DNA of 64,000 nt from Clostridia bacterium (GCA_910575245.1 CAJTEN010000024.1:1-64000), one strand, 5' to 3'. Shown: positions 6,875-15,785, counted from the stretch's first letter. Program-made: numbers and translations. The notes: a model not told the origin generated them from the sequence alone.

Positions 6875-9331
6875 TTACCTGCCTCCACTTCTCAAATTCA
6901 TTCTCTGCTGAGCCGTGACCACGATCTCATCGATCATGTCACCGCCGATATAAACAGGGATCACGATATCCCCGGCAGCGCCTCCACCGGCAAGAGCCGT
7001 ATTCAACGCCGTATTGATACCGGAGATCAGATCACCGCCCGAAACACCGGCTCCGGCATAACCGCCTGCAGCCGCCATCACCCTTGGAGTAATGGTCAGG
7101 TCAGAGGTAACGCCGCTCATGGCGTTCTCGATCATGCCCCGGCTCTTCTCAATGCCCTTCGCCAGACCGCCGATGAAATCAGGCATCCACTTCTCATAAT
7201 CCGTAAGCGGACCCTCATCCGGCACGTAGAAATGCAGGAAGCTCCGGATCTTATCCGCAACCGATGAAACCGCATCCCCGACCTTGCCGATCATGGACTT
7301 GATGCCGTTCACGATACCGCCGATAAAATCAGCGCCCCACTGGAAGGCTTCCGAAGCCAGGTTCTTCACGAAATTGATCGCCTTGTCAAATCCGCTCTTC
7401 ACCGCGCCATAGATATTCCCGCAGACATTCTTGATACCGTTCACGATATTCGTGATCGTGGTCTTAATGCCATTCCAGACCGTTGTTACCACGGACTTGA
7501 TCGCATTCAGCACTGTTGTAATAGTGGTCTTGATACCATTCCACGCCGTACTCAGGAAGGTGGATATCGCCGTCACCACTGTCGTGATAACAGACTTGAT
7601 CCCGTTCCAGATCGTGGTGAAGAAGGTTTTTATCGCATTGAACACCGTAGTCACAGTATTCTTGATCGCATTCCAATCATTCGTCAGGAACGTGCTGATC
7701 GCATTTACCACAGTCGTGAAGATATTCTTGATACCCTCCCAAAGTCCGGTAAAGAAGTCCTTAATAGCATTCCAGACCGTAACAGCCGTGGTCTTTATCG
7801 CTTCCCACGCCGCCACACACGCCACGATAGCCGCTATAATTAGCACATACGGATTCGCCGCGCATACCGCATTGAAAGCCGCAAACACACCCTTCGCCGC
7901 ATTGATCACGCCCGCCAGCCAGCTTCGGAATGATCGTCATGATCGTACCGATAGCGGAGATGACTTTCCCGACGATGATAAGCACCGGACCGATAGCCGC
8001 CACCACAAGCGCGATTGTGACAATGACTTTCCTTGTGCCTTCATCCATCGAATTGAGCCAGTCCACAAACTTCTGGATCCATCCCACGATCGTCCTGATC
8101 GCAGGCATAAGTAGCTCTCCGAAAGAGATAGCCAGTTCTTCCAGCTGTGACTTCAAAATCTGAAGCTGACCCGCAAGGTTATCCTGCATGGTCTCAGCCA
8201 TCCCTGCAGCGCACCCGTCACAGTTATCAATCGCAGACGACAGCTTATCAATATCCGCTTCCCCAGCATTCATCAGAGCCAGGAATCCGGACATCGCGTT
8301 CTTACCGACAAGGCTTTCCGCCGCCTGTGCCTTTTCTGATTCTGTCAGACCTGAAAAAGCCGTCCGGCAGTCAGCCAGGATATCGCTCAGGTCTCTCATA
8401 GAACCGTCAGCATTTGTCGTCGCAGCCGTAACCTCTCCGATGGAAGAACCGCAGATCTTCACATCCCCGGACAGGTTATTCATAATGGTTCTGAGTGCAG
8501 TACCGGCCTGTGATCCCTTGATACCGGCATTTGCCATCAGGCCTATCGCCTCCGCCGTATCCTCCGCAGAGAATCCCAAAGCACCGGCGATAGGAGCACA
8601 ATACTTGAAGGTCTCGCCCATCATGGAGACATTCGTATTCGCGTTGCTGGAAGCCGCCGCAAGGATATCCGCGAAATGCCCGGAATCAGCCGCAGTCAGG
8701 CCAAAAGCCGTAAGCGCATCCGTCACGATGTCGGAAGTAGTCGCCAGATCCTCACCAGACGCCGCCGCAAGGTTCATCACGCCCTCGATACCGGACAGCA
8801 TATCCTCGGTCTTCCATCCGGCCATCGCCATATAGTTCATGGCTTCCGCCGCCGTACCTAATCCCACAACGCCCAATGTTACCGGCATGAACTTCTTGCC
8901 GGCATTGCTGATATTATCCCCAATCGTCTTCAGCTTCTCACCTTTAGCGGCAATTCCCTGAAGAGCCGTTCCGGAAGCCTTCGCCTGTTCCTCCAAGGCT
9001 TTCAGCTTCTGCTCTGTTTCAACGATCTCACGCTGCAGGCCGTCATACTGATCCTGCGTGATTGCGCCATCCTTCAGCGCCTGTTCTGCCTGCTCAGCAG
9101 CTGTCTTCAAGGTCTCCAGCTTTTTCTTTGTTTCCTTGACGGCATCCCCCAAGAGCCTGTGCTTCTGTGCGAGCAGTTCCGTATTCCCTGGATCCAGCTT
9201 CAGGAGTTTATCGACATCACGCAGCTGGCTCTGGTATTCCTTATTTCTGTATTGACTCCTTTAAGGGCAGTCTGTAGTTTGGTGGTATCGCCACCAATCT
9301 CAACAGTGATACCCTGAATTCGTCCAGCCAT
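6875..9331 (-). pseudogene. Phage tail tape measure protein, two frameshifts
   Basis: The natural gene starts at ATG 9331 (MAGRIQGITVEIGGDTTKLQ) behind GAAAGGAGGAAATCACAAA. It proceeds through a coiled-coil segment, the phage tail tape measure domain (TP901 type; the AMNYMAMAGWKTEDMLSGIE region), membrane-like helices and a repeat-rich region, ending at 6875. Reading is broken twice. Near 9232 the frame switches between NTEIRNT and SQLRDVDKLLKLDPG. Near 7915 it switches between IPKLAG and VINAAKGVFAAF. Each is consistent with a one-base change. The protein sets siphovirus tail length; with both shifts no full-length product is expected. Confidence 0.85.
7420..7790 (-). repeat. Tandem degenerate 11-residue repeats in the tape measure gene
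   Basis: Units of the type (T/V)WNGIK(T/S)xITT and TTVxNAIKxFxT recur about every 33 bases. This is the tryptophan-spaced repeat commonly seen in tape measure proteins, where it forms the rod that spans the tail lumen. Confidence 0.75.
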
Positions 9332-9431
9332 TTTGTGATTTCCTCCTTTCCTCACGCTTCAATTTCCTTAAATTTCTATTGCATTTTCAATAATTTTGGC
9401 ATATGCTAAAAGTAACGAAATCATTGATTTC

Positions 9432-9490
9432 TTTGGGCTGGTCGCAAGACCCAGGTCCATCAAGGGCGGGGAAGTTCCCCGCCATTTTTT
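9432..9490 (+). terminator. Double-hairpin leader ending in an intrinsic terminator, upstream of the DUF3800 gene
   Basis: On the plus strand an imperfect hairpin (GGGCTGGTC-GCAA-GACCCAGG, about 9434-9455) is followed by a perfect seven-pair stem, GGCGGGG (9465-9471) with CCCCGCC (9477-9483), and a run of six T. It ends 26 bases before the TTG of the DUF3800 gene, so it could terminate a short RNA transcribed toward that gene or act as an attenuator. The promoter has not been located. Confidence 0.65.
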
Positions 9491-9515
9491 TCAAACATTG
9501 CAGAGGTGACGGATA

Positions 9516-10193
9516 TTGAAAGAACTTAGCATTTTCATAGATGAATCCGGTGATTTCGGTGAATATGACCACCATTCGCCTTACTATATCATTACAATGG
9601 TTTTCCACGACCAGCAGGAAGACATTCAACCCGCTGTTTCAAAGCTAAACCAGGAGCTTTCATACCTGAACCTTGATAACCTCTGCATACATACAGGACC
9701 CATTATCCGTAAGGAAGAAATCTATACACATATGTCAGTCGGTGAACGCCGCCGGATCTTCAATAAAATGGTTGCTTTTATCCGTCAGATTGATATCCAT
9801 TACAAATGCTTTTACATTGAAAAGAAACACATTCCGGACGTTGTTGAAGCTACCGGCAGGCTGTCCAAACAGATTTCTCAGTTCATCCGTGAACACTATG
9901 AAGACTTCCTCTCATTTGATGATGTGAAAATCTACTATGACAATGGCCAAGTAGAGGTCAGCAAGATACTTTCCTCCGTTTTCAATGCTTTACTTCCGAA
10001 TCCCATTTTCCGTAAGGTTATGCCTTCGGAATACAAGCTTTTTCAGGCCGCAGACCTGCTGTGCACACTGGAACTGGTCAGACTCAAACTGGAAAACAAT
10101 ATGTTCTCTAAATCTGAAAAAACCTTCTTTGGAAACATCCGCGATTTAAAGAAAAACTACATAAAGCCTTTGAGCAAAAAGGAATGGCCATGA
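9516..10193 (+). CDS. DUF3800 protein, plus-strand gene inside the tail operon
   Basis: A 225-residue protein starting SIFIDESGDFG, the hallmark of DUF3800, with further conserved acidic residues (YYDNG near residue 145) and a C-terminal QAADLLC motif. DUF3800 proteins have an RNase H-like fold with a predicted metal-binding acidic centre and recur in phages and defence islands; their substrate is not established. The start is TTG 9516 behind AGAGGTGA. The gene runs against all its neighbours, between the tape measure and tail chaperone genes, the usual signature of a phage moron expressed from its own promoter. The terminator-like leader just upstream suggests regulated expression. Confidence 0.8.
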   Translation: MKELSIFIDESGDFGEYDHHSPYYIITMVFHDQQEDIQPAVSKLNQELSYLNLDNLCIHTGPIIRKEEIYTHMSVGERRRIFNKMVAFIRQIDIHYKCFYIEKKHIPDVVEATGRLSKQISQFIREHYEDFLSFDDVKIYYDNGQVEVSKILSSVFNALLPNPIFRKVMPSEYKLFQAADLLCTLELVRLKLENNMFSKSEKTFFGNIRDLKKNYIKPLSKKEWP

Positions 10194-10214
10194 ATCGGTG
10201 CATTCCTTTTTCGT

Positions 10215-10436
10215 TTAAAATGCATCCATATCCTCCTGAGATGCCAGAGTGCTGTAAGCCTCCCTATTCTCATCATTATTCATTTCCGTATACATGTCAT
10301 TGACTGTTCCAATGGTCAACAGCTCCAGCTCACTGATATGAATACCAAGCTGTACACATCTCAGGAGCAATAGCGGCGTTGTCATTTCCCTGTCAATCGC
10401 TCGAAGTTTTTTTACTCTCCACCTGCGTCTGCACAT
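10215..10436 (-). CDS. Tail assembly chaperone extension (gpT-like), read by frameshift
   Basis: This frame reads EMTTPLLLLRCVQLG, HISELELLTIGTVNDMYTE and ends SQEDMDAF, matching the C-terminal extension of the tail assembly chaperone in Firmicutes siphophages. It overlaps the end of the upstream chaperone frame around an A7 run in AGTAAAAAAACTT, at about 10407-10413. Joining the two needs a +1 or -2 shift on the A7 run. In the phage-lambda type system the shorter and the fused product together load onto the tape measure. The GTG or ATG at its own 5' end lacks a convincing ribosome site, so a fusion is more likely than separate translation. Confidence 0.6.
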   Translation of the reverse strand: MCRRRWRVKKLRAIDREMTTPLLLLRCVQLGIHISELELLTIGTVNDMYTEMNNDENREAYSTLASQEDMDAF

Positions 10437-10761
10437 TCAACCCCCAAAGCTCGATGATCTCAGGAAGCACCTGATAAATGGAAAAGGTTCCAAACTGGTC
10501 AAGCCATTCATCTGGCGTATCGGGAACATTCTGCGGATCCGTGTGTTTCGCCATGATGTAGCTGATATCCTCGAACAGTTCCAGCGAAAAAGAATCCAAT
10601 GCGGAATTTTCAGGATCATTCTCATCAATGCTCTTCTGCAGGTCATGAAGATCCTTGTAGATATCCCTGTGGAATTTGTTTCTGTATATTCTCGGAATGG
10701 CCGCCGATGCCCTGAAAGTCACATCCCTGCCATCAATATTCACTGTCTTTGTAAGCGCCAT
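10393..10761 (-). CDS. Phage tail assembly chaperone (gpG-like)
   Basis: About 122 residues, MALTKTVNIDGRDVTFRASA at the start, largely helical thereafter, ending in KKTSSD at the A7 slip site. Position (between major tail protein and tape measure) and size fit the gpG chaperone that coats the tape measure protein during tail assembly. I chose ATG 10761 because GGAGG lies eight bases upstream; the longer frame to 10776 has no ribosome site. Confidence 0.75.
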   Translation of the reverse strand: MALTKTVNIDGRDVTFRASAAIPRIYRNKFHRDIYKDLHDLQKSIDENDPENSALDSFSLELFEDISYIMAKHTDPQNVPDTPDEWLDQFGTFSIYQVLPEIIELWGLNVQTQVESKKTSSD

Positions 10762-10815
10762 TTCACTTTCCTCCAATCATAAGAATGGGCAGAGTCGAAG
10801 CCCTGCCCGCCATTA

Positions 10816-11675
10816 TCAGCCCCGTCCCGTCTTTGTCACCGTTACGGTATATGCTGTACTGGTACATCCGGTCTTGCTCGCAATCACCGTTACAGTGTTG
10901 GTTCCGCTCTCCCAGGCCGCATCACTGCCGCTTGTATGAGCCGCACCATTCACAAGGATCGTGACCGCCGTTCCGCTTGCCGCCGTCGCAGACACCGCAT
11001 CCTCATCATTCACGGTCTCAGCCGTATAAGAAGTGGTTCCGGCATCAAAAGCAGGCGTAAGCTGAAGGCTTCCGATCGTGATACCGGTAAGAACCGCCGA
11101 TACCTGTGCACTCTCCGTCTGATAAACATTGGAATACCATCCGTTGTAAACCGCGTCGGAAGTATTTGCGCCGGTCTTTACCTTCACAAGCCCGTTCGGA
11201 AGCGGAGTCGCCGTGATCTCCAGCTTCTCCGTCTGGACTTCCTTGGAATCCTCATTGGTCTTGCCCTCGATCGTATGCCTTGCAGCGGTACAGTAATACA
11301 TGCAGTGCCTGATCTTTTTCTTATCCCCGGAAAACTCAAAGAGCAGGGCGAAATGCTCAGGCTCCACCGTGGAATCCTCCACCATGACGCCGTTTGCGTC
11401 CTCAGTCTCTTTCAGGATATCCTTCCTGAAGCTTTCCGGGATCAGCGCGATTTCCAGATCACCGGAATAACCGTTGTTCGCTACCGTGGTGTAATACACC
11501 ATATCGTCCGCATAAAACGGCTCCGTATCACCCTCCGGATCAAGCGTTAGGTTCACCGCGCCTGGAATCGCTACAGGCGTACCAAATGTCACGGCATTGG
11601 TATCCAGATCAAGGGTAGCCTTCGCATAATGGCAGTTCTTAAGGCCGAACTTCACCTTGTTGTTTGTATTCGACA
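10816..11675 (-). CDS. Phage major tail tube protein with C-terminal Ig/cadherin-like domain
   Basis: Residues ~1-190 match the phi13-type major tail protein (VKFGLKNCHYA near the start, then GDTEPFYADDMVYY and YSGDLEIALIPESF). This protein polymerises into the tail tube. A beta-sandwich domain of the cadherin-like/Big type follows (~195-285: LTGITIGSLQLTPAFDAGTT, YTVTVTKTG). Such an add-on decorates the tail surface and is thought to bind host or mucus glycans. The start is ATG 11675 with GAGAGG upstream. Confidence 0.85.
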
Positions 11676-11694
11676 TAATCAACCTCTCTTTCCG

Positions 11695-12012
11695 CTATAC
11701 CGTCATCTGGTACAGCACTTCGTATAGTTTTTCTGATTCGATCCATACCTCCGATTTGTTCCAGAAAATCTCATGCGCGTTCAGAACCGCTTCCACACGG
11801 TCTTCCAGCTCCAGATCCTTTTCGTCGGCATAAAGTTCAATGCTCAGGTTGGAAAACTCCATGTAAACCACATCATCAGCGGCAAAGTTCTCCGAACCCG
11901 GAAACAAAAAGCAGATGAACGGGGGATCAGGCGATTCACCTTCCGCGAAATGGTCATACGCAAAAGGGATTTTCATTTCCTCCATCATCTGCATCACTTC
12001 TTCATGCGTCAT
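11695..12012 (-). CDS. Phage head-tail joining/tail terminator candidate
   Basis: A 105-residue acidic protein between the major tail protein and the gp10-like gene, the usual place for a tail terminator or completion protein. It contains DPPFICFLFPGSENFAADD and a helix-rich C-terminus. I recognise the position rather than a definite family. Its start overlaps the preceding small membrane gene by 11 bases. Confidence 0.6.
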   Translation of the reverse strand: MTHEEVMQMMEEMKIPFAYDHFAEGESPDPPFICFLFPGSENFAADDVVYMEFSNLSIELYADEKDLELEDRVEAVLNAHEIFWNKSEVWIESEKLYEVLYQMTV

Positions 12013-12184
12013 CCTTCTTCCTCCCGATCTCTATGTTGCATTCGGCAGCATGGCGGCAGACCAGGCAGTTATAGGGATGACCGCGGCATTTCTCACCTCT
12101 CCGTGTGCCGTAGTAGAGCAGCGCCCCGAACACGGAAATCCCGATAGTAATAACGAATAATAAAAACAGAAACTTCATCATCAC
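12002..12184 (-). CDS. Small phage membrane protein
   Basis: Sixty residues: a single N-terminal membrane helix (FLFLLFVITIGISVFGALLY) followed by a cysteine-containing cytoplasmic or external tail (CRGHPYNCLVCRHAAEC) that could bind a metal. It overlaps the gp10-like stop by one base and the next gene by 11 bases, as expected for a compact phage operon. Function unknown. Confidence 0.55.
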   Translation of the reverse strand: MMMKFLFLLFVITIGISVFGALLYYGTRRGEKCRGHPYNCLVCRHAAECNIEIGRKKDDA

Positions 12185-12567
12185 TAACCGCCCTTCTGTA
12201 AATCCCTCTCGATATCCCTTGTCAGCTGCTCGATACCCGCCTGTTCCGCAGGAGCGATATGCAGAAAAGCCCTCGTCCTTCCGCCGCCCCTCTTCGCATG
12301 GCCGAACTCCAAAAGATGCGTCAGCTGATACCTCTTGGAATGCACCACGATCTGTATGGAATCTGATGTTTCCCTGGTCTTTTTGACTGCCCAGCTTTTG
12401 GAATACTTCCCGGTCTTCTTAGGAGCCGTGTTTTCAATCTGTTGCTTCACCGTCTTCCCGGCTTTCTGGACATCCGCTTTCAGGTCATCCACCACAAGCT
12501 TCGCGTAATCCTCCATCCCCTTCATCACGGTATCCGCAAGCTGATCTATTTTTATCGTCTGATTCAT
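12184..12567 (-). CDS. HK97 gp10-like minor structural protein
   Basis: A 127-residue basic protein whose middle contains NTAPKKTGKYSKSWAVKK and whose C-terminal half has LTHLLEFGHAKRGGG, both typical of the HK97 gp10 / tail-component family. The product works at the head-tail junction. It overlaps the head closure gene by four bases, and its spacing in the operon is canonical. Confidence 0.85.
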   Translation of the reverse strand: MNQTIKIDQLADTVMKGMEDYAKLVVDDLKADVQKAGKTVKQQIENTAPKKTGKYSKSWAVKKTRETSDSIQIVVHSKRYQLTHLLEFGHAKRGGGRTRAFLHIAPAEQAGIEQLTRDIERDLQKGG

Positions 12568-12905
12568 CGCCGCTCCTTCTTGCAGGTAAACTTCAGCGAC
12601 CGTTTCCTGAAATTCATGTGGTCAATGTTCTCGATGTTATAAAGCTCACCCATGAACACGACCCTGAACCCCGTGGAAGTGATCGCCGCTGATTTCTGAC
12701 AGTACTGGATCGTAACGGTCATGGATGCTTCCTCCACCGTAGTCCCGGCGACCTGCTCTTCTTTTGAACTCGCCAGACCTTCGCCGCCGATCGTTGCAAA
12801 ACAGGTATAGTAATCCGTCCAATCATTCTTATGATTCCCGTACTTGTCCGTCACAGTCTCATTCTTCTGGAACATCACCTTTGACCTCAAAGCCGCCACA
12901 TCCAT
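12564..12905 (-). CDS. Phage head closure protein
   Basis: A 113-residue protein of the SPP1 gp16-like head-tail joining family, with the N-terminus LRSKVMFQKNETVTDKYGN, a central beta-barrel, and FMGELYNIENIDHMN near the end, the conserved part. It plugs the connector after DNA packaging. It overlaps the connector gene by one base and the gp10-like gene by four. Confidence 0.8.
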   Translation of the reverse strand: MDVAALRSKVMFQKNETVTDKYGNHKNDWTDYYTCFATIGGEGLASSKEEQVAGTTVEEASMTVTIQYCQKSAAITSTGFRVVFMGELYNIENIDHMNFRKRSLKFTCKKERR

Positions 12906-13180
12906 CAGAATCCCTCCTTCCGGCTTCCGAATAGCAGAGCCCTCAGAGTCAGATCCATCACATGGTGGTCAGCCTCTTCCCTGTGCTCATACAGATACGC
13001 CACGGTGAACATCACGGCTATCTTTCCGTTCGGACAGTCAGCCAGATCATTCTCATCGTCTGTCCGCAGGATATCCATGCACTGCTTCACACCTGCCGCT
13101 ATGAAGTTTTCCAAAAGTGAATCATCATCCTCGAAATCGATCCTCAGATAATTCTTCATCTCTTCCACAGTCACGATCAT
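12905..13180 (-). CDS. Phage head-tail connector (gp6-like)
   Basis: A 91-residue helical protein beginning MIVTVEEMKNYLRIDFEDDD. This is the signature of the gp6-like/Phage_connect family that forms the ring below the portal. It is followed directly by the head closure gene. Upstream, at 13248, only the C-terminus of the capsid gene remains. Confidence 0.85.
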   Translation of the reverse strand: MIVTVEEMKNYLRIDFEDDDSLLENFIAAGVKQCMDILRTDDENDLADCPNGKIAVMFTVAYLYEHREEADHHVMDLTLRALLFGSRKEGF

Positions 13181-13247
13181 CTGACATCACCTCACAAACA
13201 GGCGGCAGCACACCTTAATGCACTGCCGCTGAAATCACTTCCTGCTC

Positions 13248-13409
13248 TTACGAATTGCCTGCCTTCATCTTCAGGAGCTGGATGCCTTCTGAAAGGATCA
13301 CCTTGCCGTCAACACGCTCCGTCGCAACGAAACCGACCTGTCCGTTAGTGCTGTAAAGCTCATTGAGTCTCTGTACAGTTCTACCGGAACGGTCAGCGAT
13401 CCAGTAATC
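13248..13409 (-). pseudogene. C-terminal remnant of an HK97-type major capsid protein
   Basis: About 53 codons survive: YWIADRSGRTVQRLNELY, then VGFVATERVDGKVILSEGIQ and a short tail. This is the end of an HK97-fold capsid protein. Homology stops exactly at 13409, where the terminal inverted repeat of the IS begins. The rest of the capsid gene, protease, portal and terminase are absent from the window, so the prophage cannot make heads. Confidence 0.8.
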
Positions 13410-13433
13410 TATAGTTCCCGGGAGAAATTCCAA

Positions 13434-14007
13434 CTACATTAATTCATCCCGAGGTAATAATGTTGGAAACTTTATGCCCAACAGTTTGTAAATATCATTG
13501 ACTTCTTTGACTGGCTCCTGTGGAATGATATTTTGTTCGTATACCTTACACTTTTGGTTCCTCAATTTCATGAATGCGCCTTCAGGATTTATCCTGTTCC
13601 CTTTTTTACGCCGGGACAGGATATCCCTCTGCAGCTTTTGGAAAATTGCTGTAGCCATGAAAGTCAGCATCAGGTGTCCCCGGAACGTGTCCTCATGCTG
13701 GATACGCAATGGCAGCAGGTCCGCATTGTTCTTGCCAATGTCAAAGACCTGCTCAACCTGCTGCCTTGTGTAATACAGCGGGAGGATATCCTTTGTCTCC
13801 ATGTCATCCGAGGAAAGGAGCATAAAAGTCCCCAGTTTTGCCATACGTGCATCCGTCTCATCTGCGGAAAGCTTATCATCAGTCGCATGGGACATGGCAC
13901 GCTTGAACTGCTGGCTGCGGCTGTCCATGTCCATGCCGATATAGGCATAGCCCTTATTCCCATACACATCGACCGCCGTTTTTTCAGATAGACAAGCCGG
14001 TTGCCAT
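13434..14007 (-). pseudogene. IS4/IS1634-like transposase, C-terminal part
   Basis: About 190 codons survive, from KGYAYIGMDMDSRSQQFKR to a stop at 13434. The YYTRQQVEQVFDIGK stretch gives the Y-(2)-R-(3)-E-(6)-K signature of the IS4 superfamily, including the final catalytic Glu. Upstream of about 14007 the frame runs into the arm of the inserted element, so the apparent hydrophobic N-terminus of the open frame is artificial. The missing middle would have held the two catalytic Asp. Confidence 0.8.
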
Positions 14008-14558
14008 TGCTCATGTACGGTAAAGAAGCAAGCAACCGAAAACAAGAGATAGACCGCCAGCACCACACTATTCCGAACCAAAGAAAACAAAAACCAAAAG
14101 ACAAGCACCGTGGAAATATGTATAACTTGCTATTCCGTCATGGAAAAGTCCGTTCACAGAACATGGAAAAGCTAAAGTGCAGCTTTCCCACATTCTGCAA
14201 ACAGACTTTCCCACAACTCCATAAGATAGCAAGTTATGCACATTACGCACAAATCCAAACTTATATAAAATCCAAACTTCTCTGAAAACGGCTTGATAAC
14301 AGGGGATTCTTGCCGGAAAAAGTTTGGATTTCATTTCACAAAGCGCAATACTCTAATTATGACAAAATGAGTAAAATATTGCTATTTAGCTCTGTTTCAA
14401 TCAATTTATTTTCATTTTTGACAAGAGAAGGGCAAAACAAAACCCAAACTTTTCTATCAGAAAATGCCTTGAATAAAGAAGTTACAAAAGAAAGTTTGGA
14501 TTTGTGGGAAAATCCAAAAGTTTAGATTTTCCCACAGTGCCGACGACTACGGAATCCC
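14008..14558 (+). repeat. Left inverted arm with iteron-like repeats
   Basis: This arm matches the right arm (26198-26763) in inverse orientation, with scattered substitutions. It contains at least five copies of AAATCCAAACTT or its inverse (14251, 14268, 14320, 14441 and 14492, with a degenerate one near 14509). It also holds an inverted pair ATAACTTGCTAT/ATAGCAAGTTAT at about 14120 and 14225. Small open frames inside (for example 14310-14525) are mirrored in the other arm but have no ribosome site and are probably not genes. Confidence 0.75.
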
Positions 14559-14600
14559 TCTCATTCATACTTATTTTTACAATTTGCTATATATTTATTC

Positions 14601-14650
14601 TTGACAAAGCGACACGAATGACGCATAATTAAAAGCGACACGAGTGTTGC
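14601..14650 (+). promoter_or_regulatory. TetR promoter with two operator-like sites
   Basis: TTGACA (14601-14606), a 17-base spacer and CATAAT (14624-14629) form a good promoter. GCGACACGAATGACGC (14609-14624) fills the spacer, and GCGACACGAGTGTTGC (14635-14650), an imperfect palindrome, lies just after the -10. Two such sites around the start of transcription fit autorepression by the TetR protein encoded 22 bases downstream. Confidence 0.65.
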
Positions 14651-14671
14651 AAAAAGAAAAGAGGTGATAAT

Positions 14672-15271
14672 ATGAGCTTGAAAGGAGAAAAGACAAAACA
14701 GGACATTCGAGAAAAGGCATATCAACTGTTTGCGGAAAAGGGATTTAAAGATGTAACTATGAAAGATATTTGCGAGTTGACGGGGCTTAGTCGTGGAGGA
14801 CTATACCGCCATTATGAAAGCACCGAGCAGATATTTTTGGAGATAGTTAATGCTTTTTCTAATAAGCAAAAAAGTGAAGTATTTACTAAAATTGAGCAGC
14901 ACGTTCCTGCTACCACGATATTACAGGAACTTCTTTCAAGATATGCAACAGAAATGATTGATTACGAAAATTCTATAAGCCTTGCTATTTACGAATTTTA
15001 TAGTAATCCAGTGGTTTCTAAAGAAGATAATTCAGTAAAAAAACAGTACGAAATTTCAAAATCAACATGGATAGAACTTATCAACTACGGAATGGATACG
15101 AAAGAATTTAATTCCGTGAACCCGGAATCAATTTTCAATGTAATTATTTTTGCATATCAAGGAGTACGAATGTACAGCAAGTTGATGAAAATGGATAAAG
15201 ATATTCCCAATCAAATAATAAATGAAATAAAGCTGCTATTATTGCCGGAGGAGGTTCAGCATGAAAAATGA
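14672..15271 (+). CDS. TetR/AcrR family transcriptional regulator
   Basis: A 199-residue regulator. Residues ~8-55 form the TetR helix-turn-helix (DIREKAYQLFAEKGFKDVTM, then LSRGGLYRHYESTEQIF). The remainder is a helical ligand domain. The start is ATG 14672 behind AAGAGGTGATAAT. It overlaps the next gene, an acetyltransferase, by 11 bases, so the pair is one unit and the acetyltransferase is the probable target of regulation. AT-rich codon use contrasts with the prophage next door and suggests separate acquisition. Confidence 0.85.
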   Translation: MSLKGEKTKQDIREKAYQLFAEKGFKDVTMKDICELTGLSRGGLYRHYESTEQIFLEIVNAFSNKQKSEVFTKIEQHVPATTILQELLSRYATEMIDYENSISLAIYEFYSNPVVSKEDNSVKKQYEISKSTWIELINYGMDTKEFNSVNPESIFNVIIFAYQGVRMYSKLMKMDKDIPNQIINEIKLLLLPEEVQHEK

Positions 15272-15785
15272 TATTGTTTTGGTAAGACCAACTTTAGCAC
15301 TAAAAGGAAAAGCACTTGATTATCGAAAGGAACATTTTCAACATGGAGAAGAAATTATCTACGGAAGTGAGCTTTTTGACAAGACAGAAAGCTACGAGGA
15401 ATGGCTATCCTCTGTAACGCTAAACACGAATCCCAAAACGGTAAATGAAAATTGGGTAGTTACGGATACTTTTTTTGCTTTAAGAAAAAGTGATGATAAG
15501 ATAATCGGAATTATTGATTTAAGACATACGCTGAATGAATTTTTGAAAGATTTAGGGAATTGTGGGTATAGTGTACGTCCATCTGAAAGAAAAAAGGGAT
15601 ATGCAACAGAAATGCTATGTCAACTTCTCCAAGTGGCTAAAGAAGCAGAAATGAAAGAGCTTCATATATCTGTTGAAAAAGAAAATTCAGCGTCAATAAA
15701 AGTTATACAAAAAAATGGCGGCGTGTATGAACGGAGCTTTTCTTTTGAAAATGAAGTAGCAGATATTTATAAAATTAAATTATAA
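15261..15785 (+). CDS. GNAT family N-acetyltransferase
   Basis: A 174-residue protein with the GNAT fold; the acetyl-CoA loop reads CGYSVRPSERKKGYATEM (residues ~107-125), followed by the typical VEKENSASIKVIQKNGG segment. The substrate is unknown; small-molecule or antibiotic acetylation is possible in this family. It starts within the end of the TetR gene, behind GAGGAGG, and is presumably controlled by it. Confidence 0.8.
   Translation: MKNDIVLVRPTLALKGKALDYRKEHFQHGEEIIYGSELFDKTESYEEWLSSVTLNTNPKTVNENWVVTDTFFALRKSDDKIIGIIDLRHTLNEFLKDLGNCGYSVRPSERKKGYATEMLCQLLQVAKEAEMKELHISVEKENSASIKVIQKNGGVYERSFSFENEVADIYKIKL

Noticed and set aside
9432..9490. Calling the DUF3800 locus a type III toxin-antitoxin system.
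   Set aside because: There are no tandem RNA repeats before the terminator, and the protein is not of the ToxN/AbiQ family; only the similarity of layout is reported.
13434..14108. The hydrophobic N-terminus of the open frame over the transposase remnant, as a membrane protein.
   Set aside because: That part is read from the inverted arm of the inserted element and joins the transposase frame by chance at 14007.
14310..14525. A small open frame (71 codons) that is mirrored in the other arm.
   Set aside because: Conservation is explained by the inverted arms; it has no ribosome site and overlaps the iteron-like repeats.
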